Source: Heliopora coerulea (lineage: Eukaryota > Cnidaria > Anthozoa > Scleralcyonacea > Helioporidae). From it: a stretch of 64,000 bases of DNA. This document shows, one piece after another, positions 48,347 through 60,971 of the stretch. The stretch is from the NCBI GenBank assembly GCA_030142905.1, contig JASJOG010000007.1, forward strand, positions 811,001-875,000, read 5' to 3'. The notes under the pieces are model-generated. The model made no database searches, was not told the origin of the DNA, and worked only from the letters and a program-made list of their open reading frames with translations. The position numbers and the translations under genes are program-made. Every line of letters starts with the position of its first letter. The stretch's first letter is position 1.

Positions 48347-49127
48347 AAAGTTGCATTTTTGCAACAGGTCCTGGTTAGGTCTTAAAAAGTGGAGGATTAT
48401 GGCCACTCAATATTTCCTTCACCAATTTGTCAACCTATAATAAAGCATTTGAAGGAAGGTGATAATGTTTATGTATATATATATATATTTATGTAATATT
48501 TAAGAATTGACAGCTTTATTGAGATTTAAAACATGAAATGATAGCTGAGTATTTTAGATTTGATAAAGTATGTACTACAAGTTTTTTTAGATGTCTTCTA
48601 AAATGAACCTTCTAATATGCTTTATAGTGAAGAAAGTTAGGAAATTTATCTTTAGTAAGCGAAAAAAAAATGAATTGTTCTAACTCAGCAGTCATGATCA
48701 CTATTGTTTTTGAAATTCTTTAGATCACTGTAAGCATGACCTCCCTGTGGTCAGTGTCATTACTGTGGTTATTTTTTTAAACAATCTGAACAGTTTCAGT
48801 GATTGTTGAACTCCCTTGCATTGGTGTAAGCTCAGTTTCTGTATTATCTTTATGATTACTAAGGTTATTTTTTAAGTAGCACAAATGATCACACAAGTCA
48901 TAAGGACTATAGCAATCGTAATGATTATATGGACACCAGGCTTAACAGTTTTTAAAAAATTGGATCAGTGTCAGACTTTTAGGCACAAGACAGAAGTACT
49001 AAACGAATGGGAAGTGGTCCCCTTTGCTTGGCACAAGATAGGTGTTGTAGCCATGTTGCATTGGCTTCATATCTCTTGGTTCTATAGTACAGCTTGCACA
49101 AACATTCACTGTTCACTCACATATATA

Positions 49128-49571
49128 CAGTAGAACCTGAGTTTTACGACCCCCCTTTTTACGACCACCTGTCATGTACGACCAGTTTTTCTGGCACGGA
49201 CGTTTTGTAGTTAAAATATACCTGCCATGAACGACCACCTGTCTAACGCGACCAGCAACCACTTTTTAGCGGTCAAAATAAATTTTAATAAGCTGTTTTT
49301 CACCTCCGCAATTCGTTGCATCATGCAAAAGCCAAAGCTTTGAAAACATGCAAACAATCAAAAGTAACAGATTTCTTTAATACTTCTTAAAACTATTGAA
49401 ACAATATCTAACTTACAATTACCACATGTGTTTGTGTTATTTTTTACAAAACCTGTACCATTTCCCCATGCCAAATCCTTATTTTCGATATGTTTGAATA
49501 TAACGCGCTTCAGCTATAATGCAGTCATTTACGATGGACCCCATATACTGCATCATAGCAAGGCTCCACTG
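49128..49571. mobile_element. Pogo/Tigger-type MITE, copy 2
   Basis: Duplicate of 5914-6394, flanked by TA on both sides (49,126-49,127 and 49,572-49,573). It is internally shorter than copy 1. Confidence 0.65.
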
Positions 49572-49639
49572 TATACATATATACATTATATACATATACA
49601 CATATATATGATGTTATTAAATGCGGTAGCTTGGTAGTT

Positions 49640-50040
49640 ATATGATGTTCTTTATATGTATGCTCTCAAGCTATTCTACTCAGAAAAATTTTCTGAATCC
49701 CTGATGGGAATCAAAGCCATAACCTTCTGATCGCCGGTGAGATGCTCTAACCATTGAGCTGCATAGACTCAGATGGTGAACTAAGGTTACATTTATGTAC
49801 TGGTTCATATTGATGGTAAACATATGTACTGCCAGTCTGCAAATCTCAACATGTCATCCATTTATTTTAGTGCTAATCAATTATATTTATAAATGTGACC
49901 TTCACTCATCATCTGATTCCATGTAGCTCAATGGTTAGAACGTGTTAACGGTGATCGCAAGGTTACAGGTTCCATTCCCATCTGGGACTCAGAAAGTTTT
50001 TCTAAGTAGAATAGCTTGAGATGATGCACATAAAGAACAT
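49640..50040. repeat. Head-to-head pair of tRNA-derived SINEs, copy 2
   Basis: Duplicate of 6460-6870, both SINEs retained in the same arrangement. Confidence 0.65.
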
Positions 50041-50086
50041 TATACATATATACATTATATACATTATATACATATATACATTATAT

Positions 50087-50117
<31 letters not shown>

Positions 50118-50244
50118 ACGTATATATGTAAATGCCCCATATGGTATCGAGCACTCTTGGATCCATCGTAAACATCATCATCTCAGTTATATATATATAT
50201 AAGTTGTCTATATAATGTAGACTACTCCATCCTGCTCATCAGCA

Positions 50245-50287
50245 CTACACTGATGAGGCCCAATAGGCCAAAACGTTCCGTCTGTAG
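50245..50287 (+). ncRNA. Hammerhead ribozyme motif fragment with mutated core
   Basis: Plus strand: CTACA, CTGATGA, GGCC-CAATA-GGCC, AAAA, CG-TTC-CG, TC, TGTAG. Same family as 47,945-47,988 but in opposite orientation, with AAAA in place of GAAA. It abuts the left side of the Tigger-like insert. Confidence 0.65.
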
Positions 50288-50308
50288 TTATATATATATA
50301 TATATATA

Positions 50309-51126
50309 CAGTGAAACCTGAGTTTTACGACCTCCCCTTTTACGACCACCTGTCGTTAACGACCACTTTTTCAGGCACGGACGCTTTATCCTTCAAATAT
50401 ACCTGCGTGAGCGACCACCTGTCTAACGCGACCAGCGACCACTTTTTAGCAGTCAAAATGGAATAAAACACCTGTGATTTGCGACCATTAATATTTAGAA
50501 TGGGCTTTAACCGTAGAGAAATCTCACCACGAAAGTCTCACCGTAGAGAAATCTCACCTTCGAAACAATGTCCTAATGCCTTATGCCGACGGCGACACAA
50601 TAGGTGGCATTTCTTTTAAATTCTAAAATTAGAATATGAGTTAAGTTCAGACGTCTGATATCACAGACGGAGAAAGGTTTGGAGTTGGAAACTGAACCGC
50701 CAGCTGTGACCATTGACGAGGCCGCTGCTATGGTGGAAGGATTGCGACGTTTTGGCCTTGAAAACAACAAGCCAGAAATAATCGAAGCCATGCTTCAAAT
50801 TGAGGGAACAATACAGGAACTAAAATTCGAACGCGTTAAGAAATCAAAACAATCCTTGCTAACTACTTTTTTTCCACTTAGTAAATAAGCTTAATAGATA
50901 TATGTAGTCTGAAATTATAGCTCACTGTTGTAAATAAAGTATTTCATCAATAAATACATGTATAGTTATTTGTGTTATCAGTTGTGGACAGTGCCTTTTT
51001 TTCGGAAGTTATATTATTTAAAGTCGTTGCTATGACGTCATATTCCAACCTGCGATTAACGACCACCTGTCATTTACGACCACTTTTGCGGGCAAAATGG
51101 GTGGTCGTAAAACTCAGGTTTCACTG
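50309..51126 (+). mobile_element. Tigger-like (pogo) element, 818 bp, only in copy 2
   Basis: Perfect terminal inverted repeats (CAGTGAAACCTGAGTTTTAC and its mirror) with TA on both flanks (50,307-50,308; 51,127-51,128). Inner subterminal blocks repeat CGACCACCTGT. The matching site in copy 1 (near 7005) holds only microsatellite DNA. Much of a full transposase is missing. Confidence 0.85.
50679..50888 (+). pseudogene. C-terminal remnant of a Tigger/Jerky-type transposase
   Basis: About 70 codons containing AAAMVEGLRRFGLENN and ending KQSLLTTFFPLSK. Tigger/CENP-B-like transposases commonly end in a similar K-Q-x-L-T-x-FF sequence. The DDE catalytic region is absent, so this is a non-autonomous relict. 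Confidence 0.55.
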
Positions 51127-51329
51127 TATATATATATATATATATAAACTATTTTGCCAATACAAACTGATAGAACCAAGCAAATCAAAGAAGAAGTTTA
51201 TGTTAAGATAATTTTGCATCCAATTTGAAACTGCCAATCAGGCACCTATTTTTCTTGTCATGTCAGGCTTATGCAATGTCAGATGTAATGGTAATTATTG
51301 TTGTTATATATTCAGAACACTTATATTCT

Positions 51330-52005
51330 TCACATGGAATCCTGATACAATGACATGCTTGTTAATAAAAAACTGGAAAATCCTGCAGAAATAGCAAAAA
51401 AAAAAAAAAAACTTAGGAAATTGAGATTTGCCTCTGTCTTCCTTTGAATCTTACCATGGATTGGAGTGTTGAGACTTTTCTTGTGTATTGAATTTACTGC
51501 AAGCAGTGGGAAGTTTGCTGCTACAAAGTTACCTATACCACACACAGCAAACAAATTTTCAGCTATAAACTTAGTGTTTCTGTCATTGTTGATTGTTAGG
51601 ATTTTTTCTTGAGGGAAAAAGCTCAATAGTTGTCTTAACAGCTTGACATTCATTTGCAAAGCTGGTGCTCTGAATTGTGATATTTTTGAAGTACTACTTT
51701 TTTGTAACATAAAACATGGTAGTCTTGTGCAGTATATAAATTTTACTTGGATCTGATACTTAAACTGACGTGATAATCTTAGAATTACATGTACCTGCAT
51801 CAAACAAAATTAACAATATCTCACAAGGGAAAAGAGAATTTAAAGAACCTTAACAGATGTGGTAAGGTAACATTTCAGGATCATTACTGACATTACCTGC
51901 AAAGATTTTGATGTATCAAGGATCAAGAGCTCAGATTAAATATGATTCTACTCACGTCGGACTTGGAACGTACCTGTTGGACGAGGAGTATAAATGTTGC
52001 TCTTT
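51330..52005 (-). other. Possible minus-strand exons, unidentified, copy 2
   Basis: Counterpart of 7162-7860. The third exon-like piece is open here for about 70 codons (APALQMNVKLLRQLLSFF, NDRNTKFIAENLFAVCGIG, NFVAANFPLLAVNSI) up to a GTAAGA donor, where copy 1 is shifted by one base. No family recognised. Confidence 0.25.
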
Positions 52006-53141
52006 AAAGCAAGAAAAAGGCAGAAATATTTAATGTTCATGCTCATAGAAACACAACAGGTCTTCACAGCTGTCTGCAGGTGTGAGAAATATTGTGCTCA
52101 ACTGCTTTTCAGTAATTTACCCAAAACTGTATAAGCAGTAAAATTAGTTCCCCTAATGTGATTAAAACTCTAACAGAAACAAACCATTCCTGTACGCCAG
52201 AATATTCTACCTTTTTTTCTTCATAGGTAGATTTTTTCCTTAAGAGCAGATAGTTGTGGTTAGACAAAGGTCAATAACAAACCAGTGTGTTTCTAATTCT
52301 GCCATTTTGAAGTGGAACCAGTTGTCTTTCATGCTAAATCTCAAAAAATAGGAAGTCCAAGTGGCTGCCACTCCAGATTGAGGCCTTTTGTTTGCCTTGT
52401 GGGGAATGTCTAGAATATTAAAACAAACCCAAGTCAGATTGTTCACCAAGGTATTGATACTAATGGGACTCCTTTTTTTTTTGGGAGGGTGAGGGTTTTT
52501 ATCATTCCAAGTTTACACCATCCAATAAAGGCAGTGGTGAGGGGTCTTAACCTGAACAGTGGCACCCACCCAAGCATCAGTTAGGTAGGTCAGTGCCAGA
52601 TGTAGCGTTTTCAAAAAAGTTGCAGTCATGAATAACTACAAAATCCTTTTTAAAAGGTTCGAACATCATTTTCGTTATTGTTATTGTTATTTCGAACATC
52701 ATTTTCGTTATTGTTATTGTTATTATTATTGTTATGTTGTTCCTCAGCTTTCGTTACTGTGGCTGGACCTTACTAAGTACTAAGATTTCTACTAAGTCTC
52801 AGGTGTCCAGCACCTTTTGAAGTGTTCTTGTTGTTCCCAGCAAACAAGCTTTCTGAAGAGTGTGAAAATTTTCATTATTATCATTATTATTATATTGTTA
52901 TTATATTATTATTATTATTAATATTTTTATTTTCAAATACGGTGATAGTAATTAAATTATAGAATAATTAACCCGCTCCTATCTGATTCTGAGATGTATT
53001 AATTCTCGGTTCGAGCAAAGTTAAGAAGATTTTCGCAGGTGTTGTGATTTTTGCACGGTTGTCAAAGACTTGAAGAAGGGGAAGATATTGATGTAGACGA
53101 CTAGACGGTTGAGAGGTCGGAGCCCCCTCTTCGTGCAAATA

Positions 53142-53704
53142 CAGGGTGTCCCAAAAAATGTATACACACTTTGAATGATTATAAATACAATGTTTATTAA
53201 GACATATCTAAGTTTTATAACCCAAGTTAAAGAAGACAAGTGTAGAATTTTTTGAGTTATCGCAGGTGTTCGAACTGATGACCGTTGTGGTCCAGGCACT
53301 GCTGATAACGCGGACAGATGGACTTGCAAACATTACGAATTATGATCATTTCATTTGGTATTTGGGTGCGTTCTCTTTCAATTGCTGCTCTCAACTCATT
53401 GATTGTCACAGGTTTTGTGCTACAAATCTTATCTTTGACGTATCCCCATAAAAAAAAGTCAACAGGCGTGAGGTCTGGTGAACGTGGGGGAATTCAATGC
53501 TATATCTTCACCCAATCTATCTGTTCGCCAGATTTTAGTAATATAGGCTCTCATATCACGATGGTAGTGGGGAGGTGCTCCATCTTGCTGGAAATAAAAC
53601 TCCTCATCTCCAAATTGCTCACGAATGCGTGGCATTCGAAAGAAAGTTTGTTATAGTCAGTTATAATCATTCAAAGTGTGTATACATTTATTTGGGACAC
53701 CCTG
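53142..53704 (-). mobile_element. Mariner-superfamily element, 563 bp, only in copy 2
   Basis: Terminal inverted repeats of about 40 bases (CAGGGTGTCCCAAAAAATGT and its mirror) with TA on both flanks. The interior is a shrunken minus-strand transposase with KPVTINELRAAIERE, FQQDGAPPH and CPRYQQCLDHNGHQFE-like pieces. The order and length show an internal deletion. Copy 1 has the intact empty site near 9213. Confidence 0.85.
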
Positions 53705-55790
53705 TAGTTTTTAAAAAAACTTGAAAGAGACGAGATATTGATCTCGGTGGTTGAGGGATCGGAGCTCCCTTACCGGGCAAACACAGTTCTGTAAAAGGAA
53801 TTCACGGGGTTTTCCTCAACCATTCTCAGTCGTTCCGAAACCTCCAACTAACCATTGTTGCCACCGGCTGTCGATGCTTCTAGAAAACCCAGTTTTCGTT
53901 GCACAACTCTCGAAAACTATGGTTATAGTGTTCAGAAAAAAAAAGGAAGTTTAACAATTAACATACGCATCCGTAGGCAACTCTCATGTCAAGTATGTCT
54001 GGAGTCATATCTTTTCACTTCCGACACGGCCTACATTAATAGAGAAAAGCCACAAACAGCTGCGTGGATAAATAAGAGTTAAACCGCTTACAATAAACAT
54101 CGCTTTAATCTTATTCTATGGAATTATACCCCTGAAAGAAAAGGCTCTAATCGCCTGCACTCCGATCGTTCCTGAAGCTGTGCTTTGAACGTAGCATGTT
54201 CAGGAATAGTTTGAGTCTAAACAGTCTAATTTGTATTACAAAATATTGAAAATGCTCTTTCAAACCAATTAACAATTCATCAATGGAAAGCGATAAAAAT
54301 TAATGTTTTCTGGAGGTCTGTCGATGCAACAAACTATGCCAGAGGCTTTGGATAAATCTCTAAACCCAGTTTGAATTTCGTGGTTGTTAAAAAAGCTTTT
54401 TGTTTTGTTGTGTTTTTAAATGATTATTTCCGCGTCCCTTTCAAACCGGGTTAAAATATTTTTATCATTCAGGGCTGACAATGGTTTGTTATGACTTGGC
54501 AATATGACGTATTAAATTATATGAGGATATTGAAACGTCCACGTTTTACATTGCAGAAAAAGTAAACGGATTGATGTGTGCTGTTGGGAGTTTTGGGGAT
54601 TTTTGTCACTTGTATATAAAGAACACAATGGAAAAATGAACATTTACCATAACCTTGGCAGAATCCTCCACAATGTACATTCGTAGTATGCTAAATTTTG
54701 CATCTTAACTTCGAGTGAAGTTCTCCATATTGCTAAGTCGAGTTTGTTTACTATGTCACTGAAAAAATAGTGCCAGTTTAACATCAGGTTTTAAATTTAA
54801 ACGTCATTGATTTGCTGGGGAATTCCGTAATGTTTGCTGAGACGAAGAATTTTTCATAATGATTTTTTGATCTTTTTCATTGAATGGATTTTCTTCATTA
54901 ATGAAGGCGAACCTTGTAGAAGAAATTAGTGAAATCGGGGAGACGTCTTACCCGCAAGCGGCTTATTTTTTTTTTTTTAGCAAAACATACGTCTTTCTGA
55001 AGGCCTTATCTCTGTTCCAAAGACGACATCAATCCTGACAAGGATTTCGGTAAAATAATTAAACTTGGCTCATTTGATGACGGAATCTAGTCTGACCGAG
55101 TAATTCGTCTTGCATTTGTATCATGTGGTTTGTTGAGTGCAATATTTTCAACTGTAACACTTACCTCTTAGATTTGTTTGCCGTTGTTATGTCGTTTTCT
55201 CATTTTTGTGGTACGCAAGATTCGGTGTAATCCTCTCGCTAATGGTTGCAGCTAAGCTTTTAGTATTATCTGGGCATGCTTGCATTCTGTCTGCGCCACC
55301 CCTGATTCATTTGCCAATCACAGCATTGACCGGTTGTTTATTATTGATTTTAATTAATTTTCAGCTGTCTTTTTATGACACCTGGTTTCAATAGGATTTC
55401 CGTACTTTGGGCTTTTTTTTAAACAAAAGAATTATCTCAAACACTTTAACGACTTCCCAAATTATCAAAATTTTGCAAACAATTCAAGGGAGAGTATTCG
55501 AATAAGAAGCGTCGTTTCTTCGACGTACTGTATCGCAGAGATGTAACGAACCACTAAATATTGCGAGTCTACTCGAATCGGGCGCGGTTATTGCCATTGC
55601 AAAGATCGCACTTTTATTTATTTCATTTATTTACATATGTATGTATGTATTTACTTTCCTTTATTTATTTAGTTATTATTTAAACTTATTTAAAATTGGT
55701 AACCCTTTAGCGCTGGTGGACTGCTGCTTTTCAGGAGACCGTTTCCCAAAACCTAGAATTATTGTACATATAAACCATACGAATTTAAAC

Positions 55791-55794
<4 letters not shown>

Positions 55795-55833
<39 letters not shown>

Positions 55834-56150
55834 TACACATATATATACACATATATATACACATATATATACACATATATATACACATATACATACACAT
55901 ATACATACACATATACATACACATACACATACACATATACATATACATACACATACACATATACATATACATACACATACACATACACATATACACATAC
56001 ACATACACATATACATACATATATACATATACACATACACATATACACATACACATATACATATACAAATACACATACACACATACACATACACATATAC
56101 GTATACATATACGTATACATTTACGTATACATTTACATATAATCCGATAT
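55795..56150. repeat. Expanded ACATAT microsatellite, copy 2
   Basis: About 350 bases of ATATACACATATACATACAC-type repeats. Long Tyr/Ile/His open frames on both strands are artefacts. Copy 1 has only about 90 bases here. Confidence 0.9.
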
Positions 56151-56489
56151 AAAATGTTCTCTAACTTCTACCTGACTGTACATCACCTGAGAGAATTGTG
56201 TTGAATTCTTGTACAGAAACTTCCCTCTCTTTATATCATTTTCTCAGATAGTTTCATAACGTGTGAGGTGAATAACTTATGTCTTCCTTTATTACACTTC
56301 TGTCTGGTTTTGGAAGTTCATAGTCAAGGTTATTGCTGCTTAGTCTATAAGTAGGGCCATTCCGATGATTTAATGTGCTGGCTACGGTTGAGACCACTCC
56401 ACTAAATTTCGTGGGGTTTATATGTATACATATATGTGTGTGCGTATGTCGATATTTTTAAAAAAGAGTAAATTAATAATCAAACAATG

Positions 56490-56775
56490 CGGATTCACGT
56501 GTCTCTCACCGCTGTGACTAGGGTTAGATTCCAGCTCCATGCAGTTATCTGATTAAAGTTACCTCGGTCACATGTGAGAAGAGTGTTGTCCAGTTTGACT
56601 CTACCAAACATCGCAGGTTTTCTCTGGATACTCCGGTTTCCTCCTATAGTAACACTTGGACCCATGAGGGGTGGCCCGTACTGAACCTCTAGGGAGAACA
56701 GCTTGGCTAGCTGATAGGGTTATCCAGTATAAATAAAGATAACTACTAAAACCCAATGAAAGAAACGAAAGAAAG
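56490..56775. repeat. Dispersed SINE-like repeat upstream of cyclase copy 2
   Basis: Duplicate of 11,725-12,010. Confidence 0.5.
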
Positions 56776-57039
56776 TCAAAAAAGTGTCCCCCCCCCAGCA
56801 TTCTACACCCAGATAAACATTAAAAAAAATTTTCTCATTTTTAGTATTGCAAAGAAATCTTACTGAAACATCCTGACTTATTCCTTCATTTTAGAGTGCA
56901 GTGTGAGTATTTACAAGATACCCAGGCTTATAGCAAGGAAGCGTGTAGCTGCCACTAAATGATGGCCAAGGCTGTAACAAGTCCTACTGTTTTACTCGTG
57001 ATCATTTAATGTGCTGTTTCAATATCAAAAAGGCCATCT

Positions 57040-60000
57040 ATGTGTTTTGCAAACAGTCTCGTGCGTATTGTCGTGGTCTACGCTTTATTTCTGTCCTTAA
57101 CGTGCAGACTCGATGCCGAAAGAAATCATACCATCGGCCTTCTTCTTCCTTTTCAAGAGGCTTTTGTTGGGGACTACAGTGCCAAAGCTTACGCGGCAGC
57201 GGTCCCTATTGCGTTGGAGCAGGTGAAGAAAGACGGCTTGTTGCAGGGCGTGAACTTAAAGTACGTTTTTAACAAAACCGAATGTAACGAACTCGTAGCG
57301 CTTCGTCAACAAATCTGGCAACTGAATCATGGAGTGGATGCGTTCTTTGGACCTGGATGTTATTGTTTAAACGCTGGTCGCATTGCCGCGGCCTTTAATA
57401 GAACAATGATGTCATACGTAAGTTAAAAACTGTGGAATTTTTCTTGCTTATCACAACTCGCGATGATGTTTTTTTACTTGTGTCCGGACAGAGTCCTCTG
57501 TTGGACCGGTTAGAGTTGTGTATACATGGAGGTAGAGTAACCCTGCCACAAGGGTCACCCTACTAGGAAGATTGCCTTAGTCTACTGTCTTTCTGCGTTT
57601 CGTTTACATAGTGCTAGGGTGAATCTACCACCATGCTCGGGTAACCCGAGAAACGCGGCCATCTTCGTGTTTATTCAAGCTATATAAACGCGTGGAGTAG
57701 GTTAAACCTCCCAGATACGTCGTGTTTTAGTGTGAAAAAGTGGGCAAAATATACTCGCTGTATTGTCCGCAATGGCTTCGCGCGCATGTACGCCAGACGA
57801 AATCTTTCGAGGATATCCGGCAAACAGTAGTGTAATGAAGGAAGAGAGGACTACCTCAGCATCAAACCATCCTGCGCGATAAACGAATTCAGAAACAAAC
57901 AAAGAAAATGACATCTGTGACGAGGAAGAACCCTTGGTTGCCATATAGAAGTAAGGTCACCCCAGTCGTGAAGTTGCCCCGGCTGAAAGGTTCACCCTAC
58001 ATCAAGTAAATAAGGACTATATTTTGGCATGCCTAGAAGCGTCATCCTATGAGGAGGGTCACCCTTCCTCCATTAATACTGAGCCTAAGAATCACGTTGA
58101 CGGCGAAGGGACGACGTTAGATTTCCTTTTACTGTCGATCGTGAGTGTCCCGGATTACATTGCCTTCTCAACGAACGTATCCCGTACAAGTCACAAGTTT
58201 ACAACAAACGATTTCACCTTTGTTTTTAAAGATTTTACTTCACTCTCAAAGTCGCTGCAAATTGAGCCCACTTAAGCCGGAAAAAGAAACGAAAAAAAAG
58301 AAATCGAAATTTCTCATGTTACCACGAAATGGATAAACCATGGTGTTGAAGGGGCAAGAGAGGGATTTGGGTGGGTTAAAGTTGAGATTAGTTTTAGACT
58401 TGGGATTGGATTAGGGATTAAGTTTAGGATTAAGGTAGGATTAGAGTTTGATGTAGGTTTAGGGTAAGGGTTAGGGTTAGGTTCAAAGGTAGGGTTAGGG
58501 TTAGGGTCAGGGTCAGGGTTAGGGTCGGGATTAGGATCAGGGCTAGGTTTAGGATTAGGGTTAGACTTCGGTTAGAGAAGGAGGATTGGGTATAACTCCT
58601 AGTTTCTGATACATCGGATAGTGAGAACAAAAAAATAAATGGGAGGACAAAGCAGACGCAAAGAGAGAACAAAGTAGAAAAACGAAAGAAACGAGGTATG
58701 AAAAGCTTAAGATAAGCTTCAATTTTATATAAAGGTCATTAATCCAAGAGAGGGTTATTCATCCCCAGGGTCGATCGTTCCTGGTGATTAGTTATCCTGT
58801 TAATACGGGTACTGTTGTGGTTCTTACTGGGTTTTCTGTAGCCGTCAGTAATCTTTGATATCGTTGCCACTAATAACTATTCAACAAGCCACTGCAACTT
58901 GATTCGACAGAAATGCCGTGAAGGAAAATTGTCAGATAAGGGAGAATACCCGACCGTAGCCAGAACATCTGCCAGCGATGTTCACCTAACGCCGCCTCTC
59001 CTTGCTTTGCTCCGCCACTTCAAGTGGAAGAGAGTCGCGGTTGTTGTGGAAAACATAGACAAGTGGCGGAAAATTCGCGAATATCTGATACCTAGACTCG
59101 AAAAATCAAACGTCACGATTACCTGGGACCCGATCATCGATTTGACGGAAGGGAATCCGACCTCAAAAAACAACATTACATTGAAGGAGTCTGTTAAAGA
59201 CTTACGTCAGCACGCGAGAAGTAAGTGATAATTATTTGAGTATGGCTTTAGTCAGTTGAATGTAATTCAGTTGACTGATGAACACTGTGCTTATAAAATT
59301 TCCAAAAGTACTATATAGTGTGTGTTTTGTAGGTTGTGTGCTTCTAGTCTGAGGGGAGTTTAACCCTTTAACTTCGTGAACTGAATTAAACAGTCAGACA
59401 GTTATTTAAGGTTTGAGGCTCCGAAATTGATTGACCTTCGACCGCTTAACTTCAGTTTTTGGTCATCTTCATAGTCGAAGTACCTGTAGATGATCGGCGC
59501 TGAGGCCGTCGAAACGTCAGTCACCAACAGTCTTTCTCAAGACTACACTAACAAGGCCGGTCTACCTTCAACACATACTGATTCTCCCGAGTTCAAACCA
59601 TTTGCTTCGCTAATATTTTTCTTCTTCGTGTATGTTCACGCAAGTCGTTATCCTGTTGATGCAGTTTCAGTCCTTGATTGAATACATGTATTTTGCTGAC
59701 AAGGAGGGACTGGTTCAGAGTGGTGAATATGTTTTCATTGGGTTCCAAATGGATGTCAATCATAGATACGATAAGGTTCCATTGAAGTGGTACATCAGCA
59801 GAACCCATTATGGCCACGACCAACTGGAAGGACGAATGCACAGTTTTGCTTCTCTGCTAATTATAGAGAAACGTCAGATCAAGAATGAAAAATATCAGAA
59901 TTTCCTGAAAGAGATCAGAGATAGGAGCCGAAGTAGCCCTGATTTCAATAGTTCATTTTACATTGGTTGTCAAAAGTGGGAAAATGGTTCGTGTTTGTAC

Positions 60001-60797
60001 TGGAGGAATAGGACCGTTGTAAGTATGGACAAGAACAAAATGAGGAGGTACGAGAGGGGGCAACATGATAAGCAAAAAATTCGAAAACAAGTCTGGTTTT
60101 AGCCCTTTTTTTTATTGTCTGGGTAAACAGGTATAGGAGACTTACGTTTTCTGATTTCAAAACGGTGAAAATGGCCATCACACAAGGATTTAGGATGACG
60201 GTGAAAAGGGTGGCCACCCCCCTCTTGGCCTGAGTTTTTCCCCCCTTGCATTGCAAATGTGCCGATCCTGCGTGGCGAAGTGCGTTCCTCACAGAAAGTA
60301 CTGTGAATTCCTCTACAAACACCTCTCGGGAAACGCTAAAATGCCACGTCAAAACTGAAAAACATTTAAAAATTTCCCAGAGGAGCACACCCCGGGTTCA
60401 AATAGAAAGAAATACATCTGTGAGTGATAAAGTATGGACTGTCACTTGTCGCCACTTCCTGGACCTCCCGTTAAAATCCTAGATCAGCCACTGATCTAAA
60501 GATTTCACATTTTGAAAAGTTTCGCGAGAACAAATGTCTCCAAACTCACTTGCATCTTCGACGAAAAAATGACTCCGTAAAATTACTTTTATTTATCCCA
60601 GGGTGATCAAGCTTAGTCCATTTTTGTCTGTAACTTATAACCTCTTTTTATCTGTTTCCTCTAGCCTCCCATGTACGCTGGTTTTTTGTATGATGCCATT
60701 TACCAGTATGCCGTTGCCTTGAACGAGACAATTACTAACAACGAGACGCTTGATGGAGTGAACATCATAAATAAGCTCAAGAGGCGAACGTTTGCAA
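57040..60797 (+). CDS. Receptor guanylate cyclase, copy 2 (first four exons; continues past window)
   Basis: Exons 57040-57417, 58911-59220, 59645-60018 and 60665-60797 match copy 1 exons 1-4 in phase, with intact GT-AG sites and no frame break, so this looks like a live gene. The start is the first ATG after an in-frame TAA at 57,007. Exon 2 is three bases longer (one extra Asn, SKNNITLKES). Exon 1 has nine changed residues, all after about residue 40; exon 4 begins PPMYAGFLYDA where copy 1 has [11 protein letters not shown], and the copy 2 version looks closer to the family pattern. Only the leader and most of the ligand-binding domain are in view. The membrane, kinase-homology and cyclase parts must lie to the right. 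Exon 5 is expected about 47 bases beyond base 64,000. Confidence 0.88.
58380..58565 (+). repeat. Interstitial telomere-like array in intron 1, copy 2
   Basis: Same array as 13,620-13,832 with fewer GGGTTAGGGTCA units. Confidence 0.7.
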
Positions 60798-60971
60798 GTA
60801 AGAATTAGAGAACTCAGGGTTCGTACGGGTCATGGAAAACCTGGAAAGTCATGGAAAATCAAAATTTCAAAATCCAGGTCTTGAAAACCTGGAAAATTAA
60901 CGTCGGTCGTGGAAATTCATGGAAAATTAGATTTGTTGTGGATCAGTGAATAATTCTGTTACAATTTTCTT

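Noticed and set aside
55641..56204. 187-codon open frame rich in Tyr, Ile and His, plus antisense frames
   Set aside because: It is the translation of an ACATAT microsatellite.
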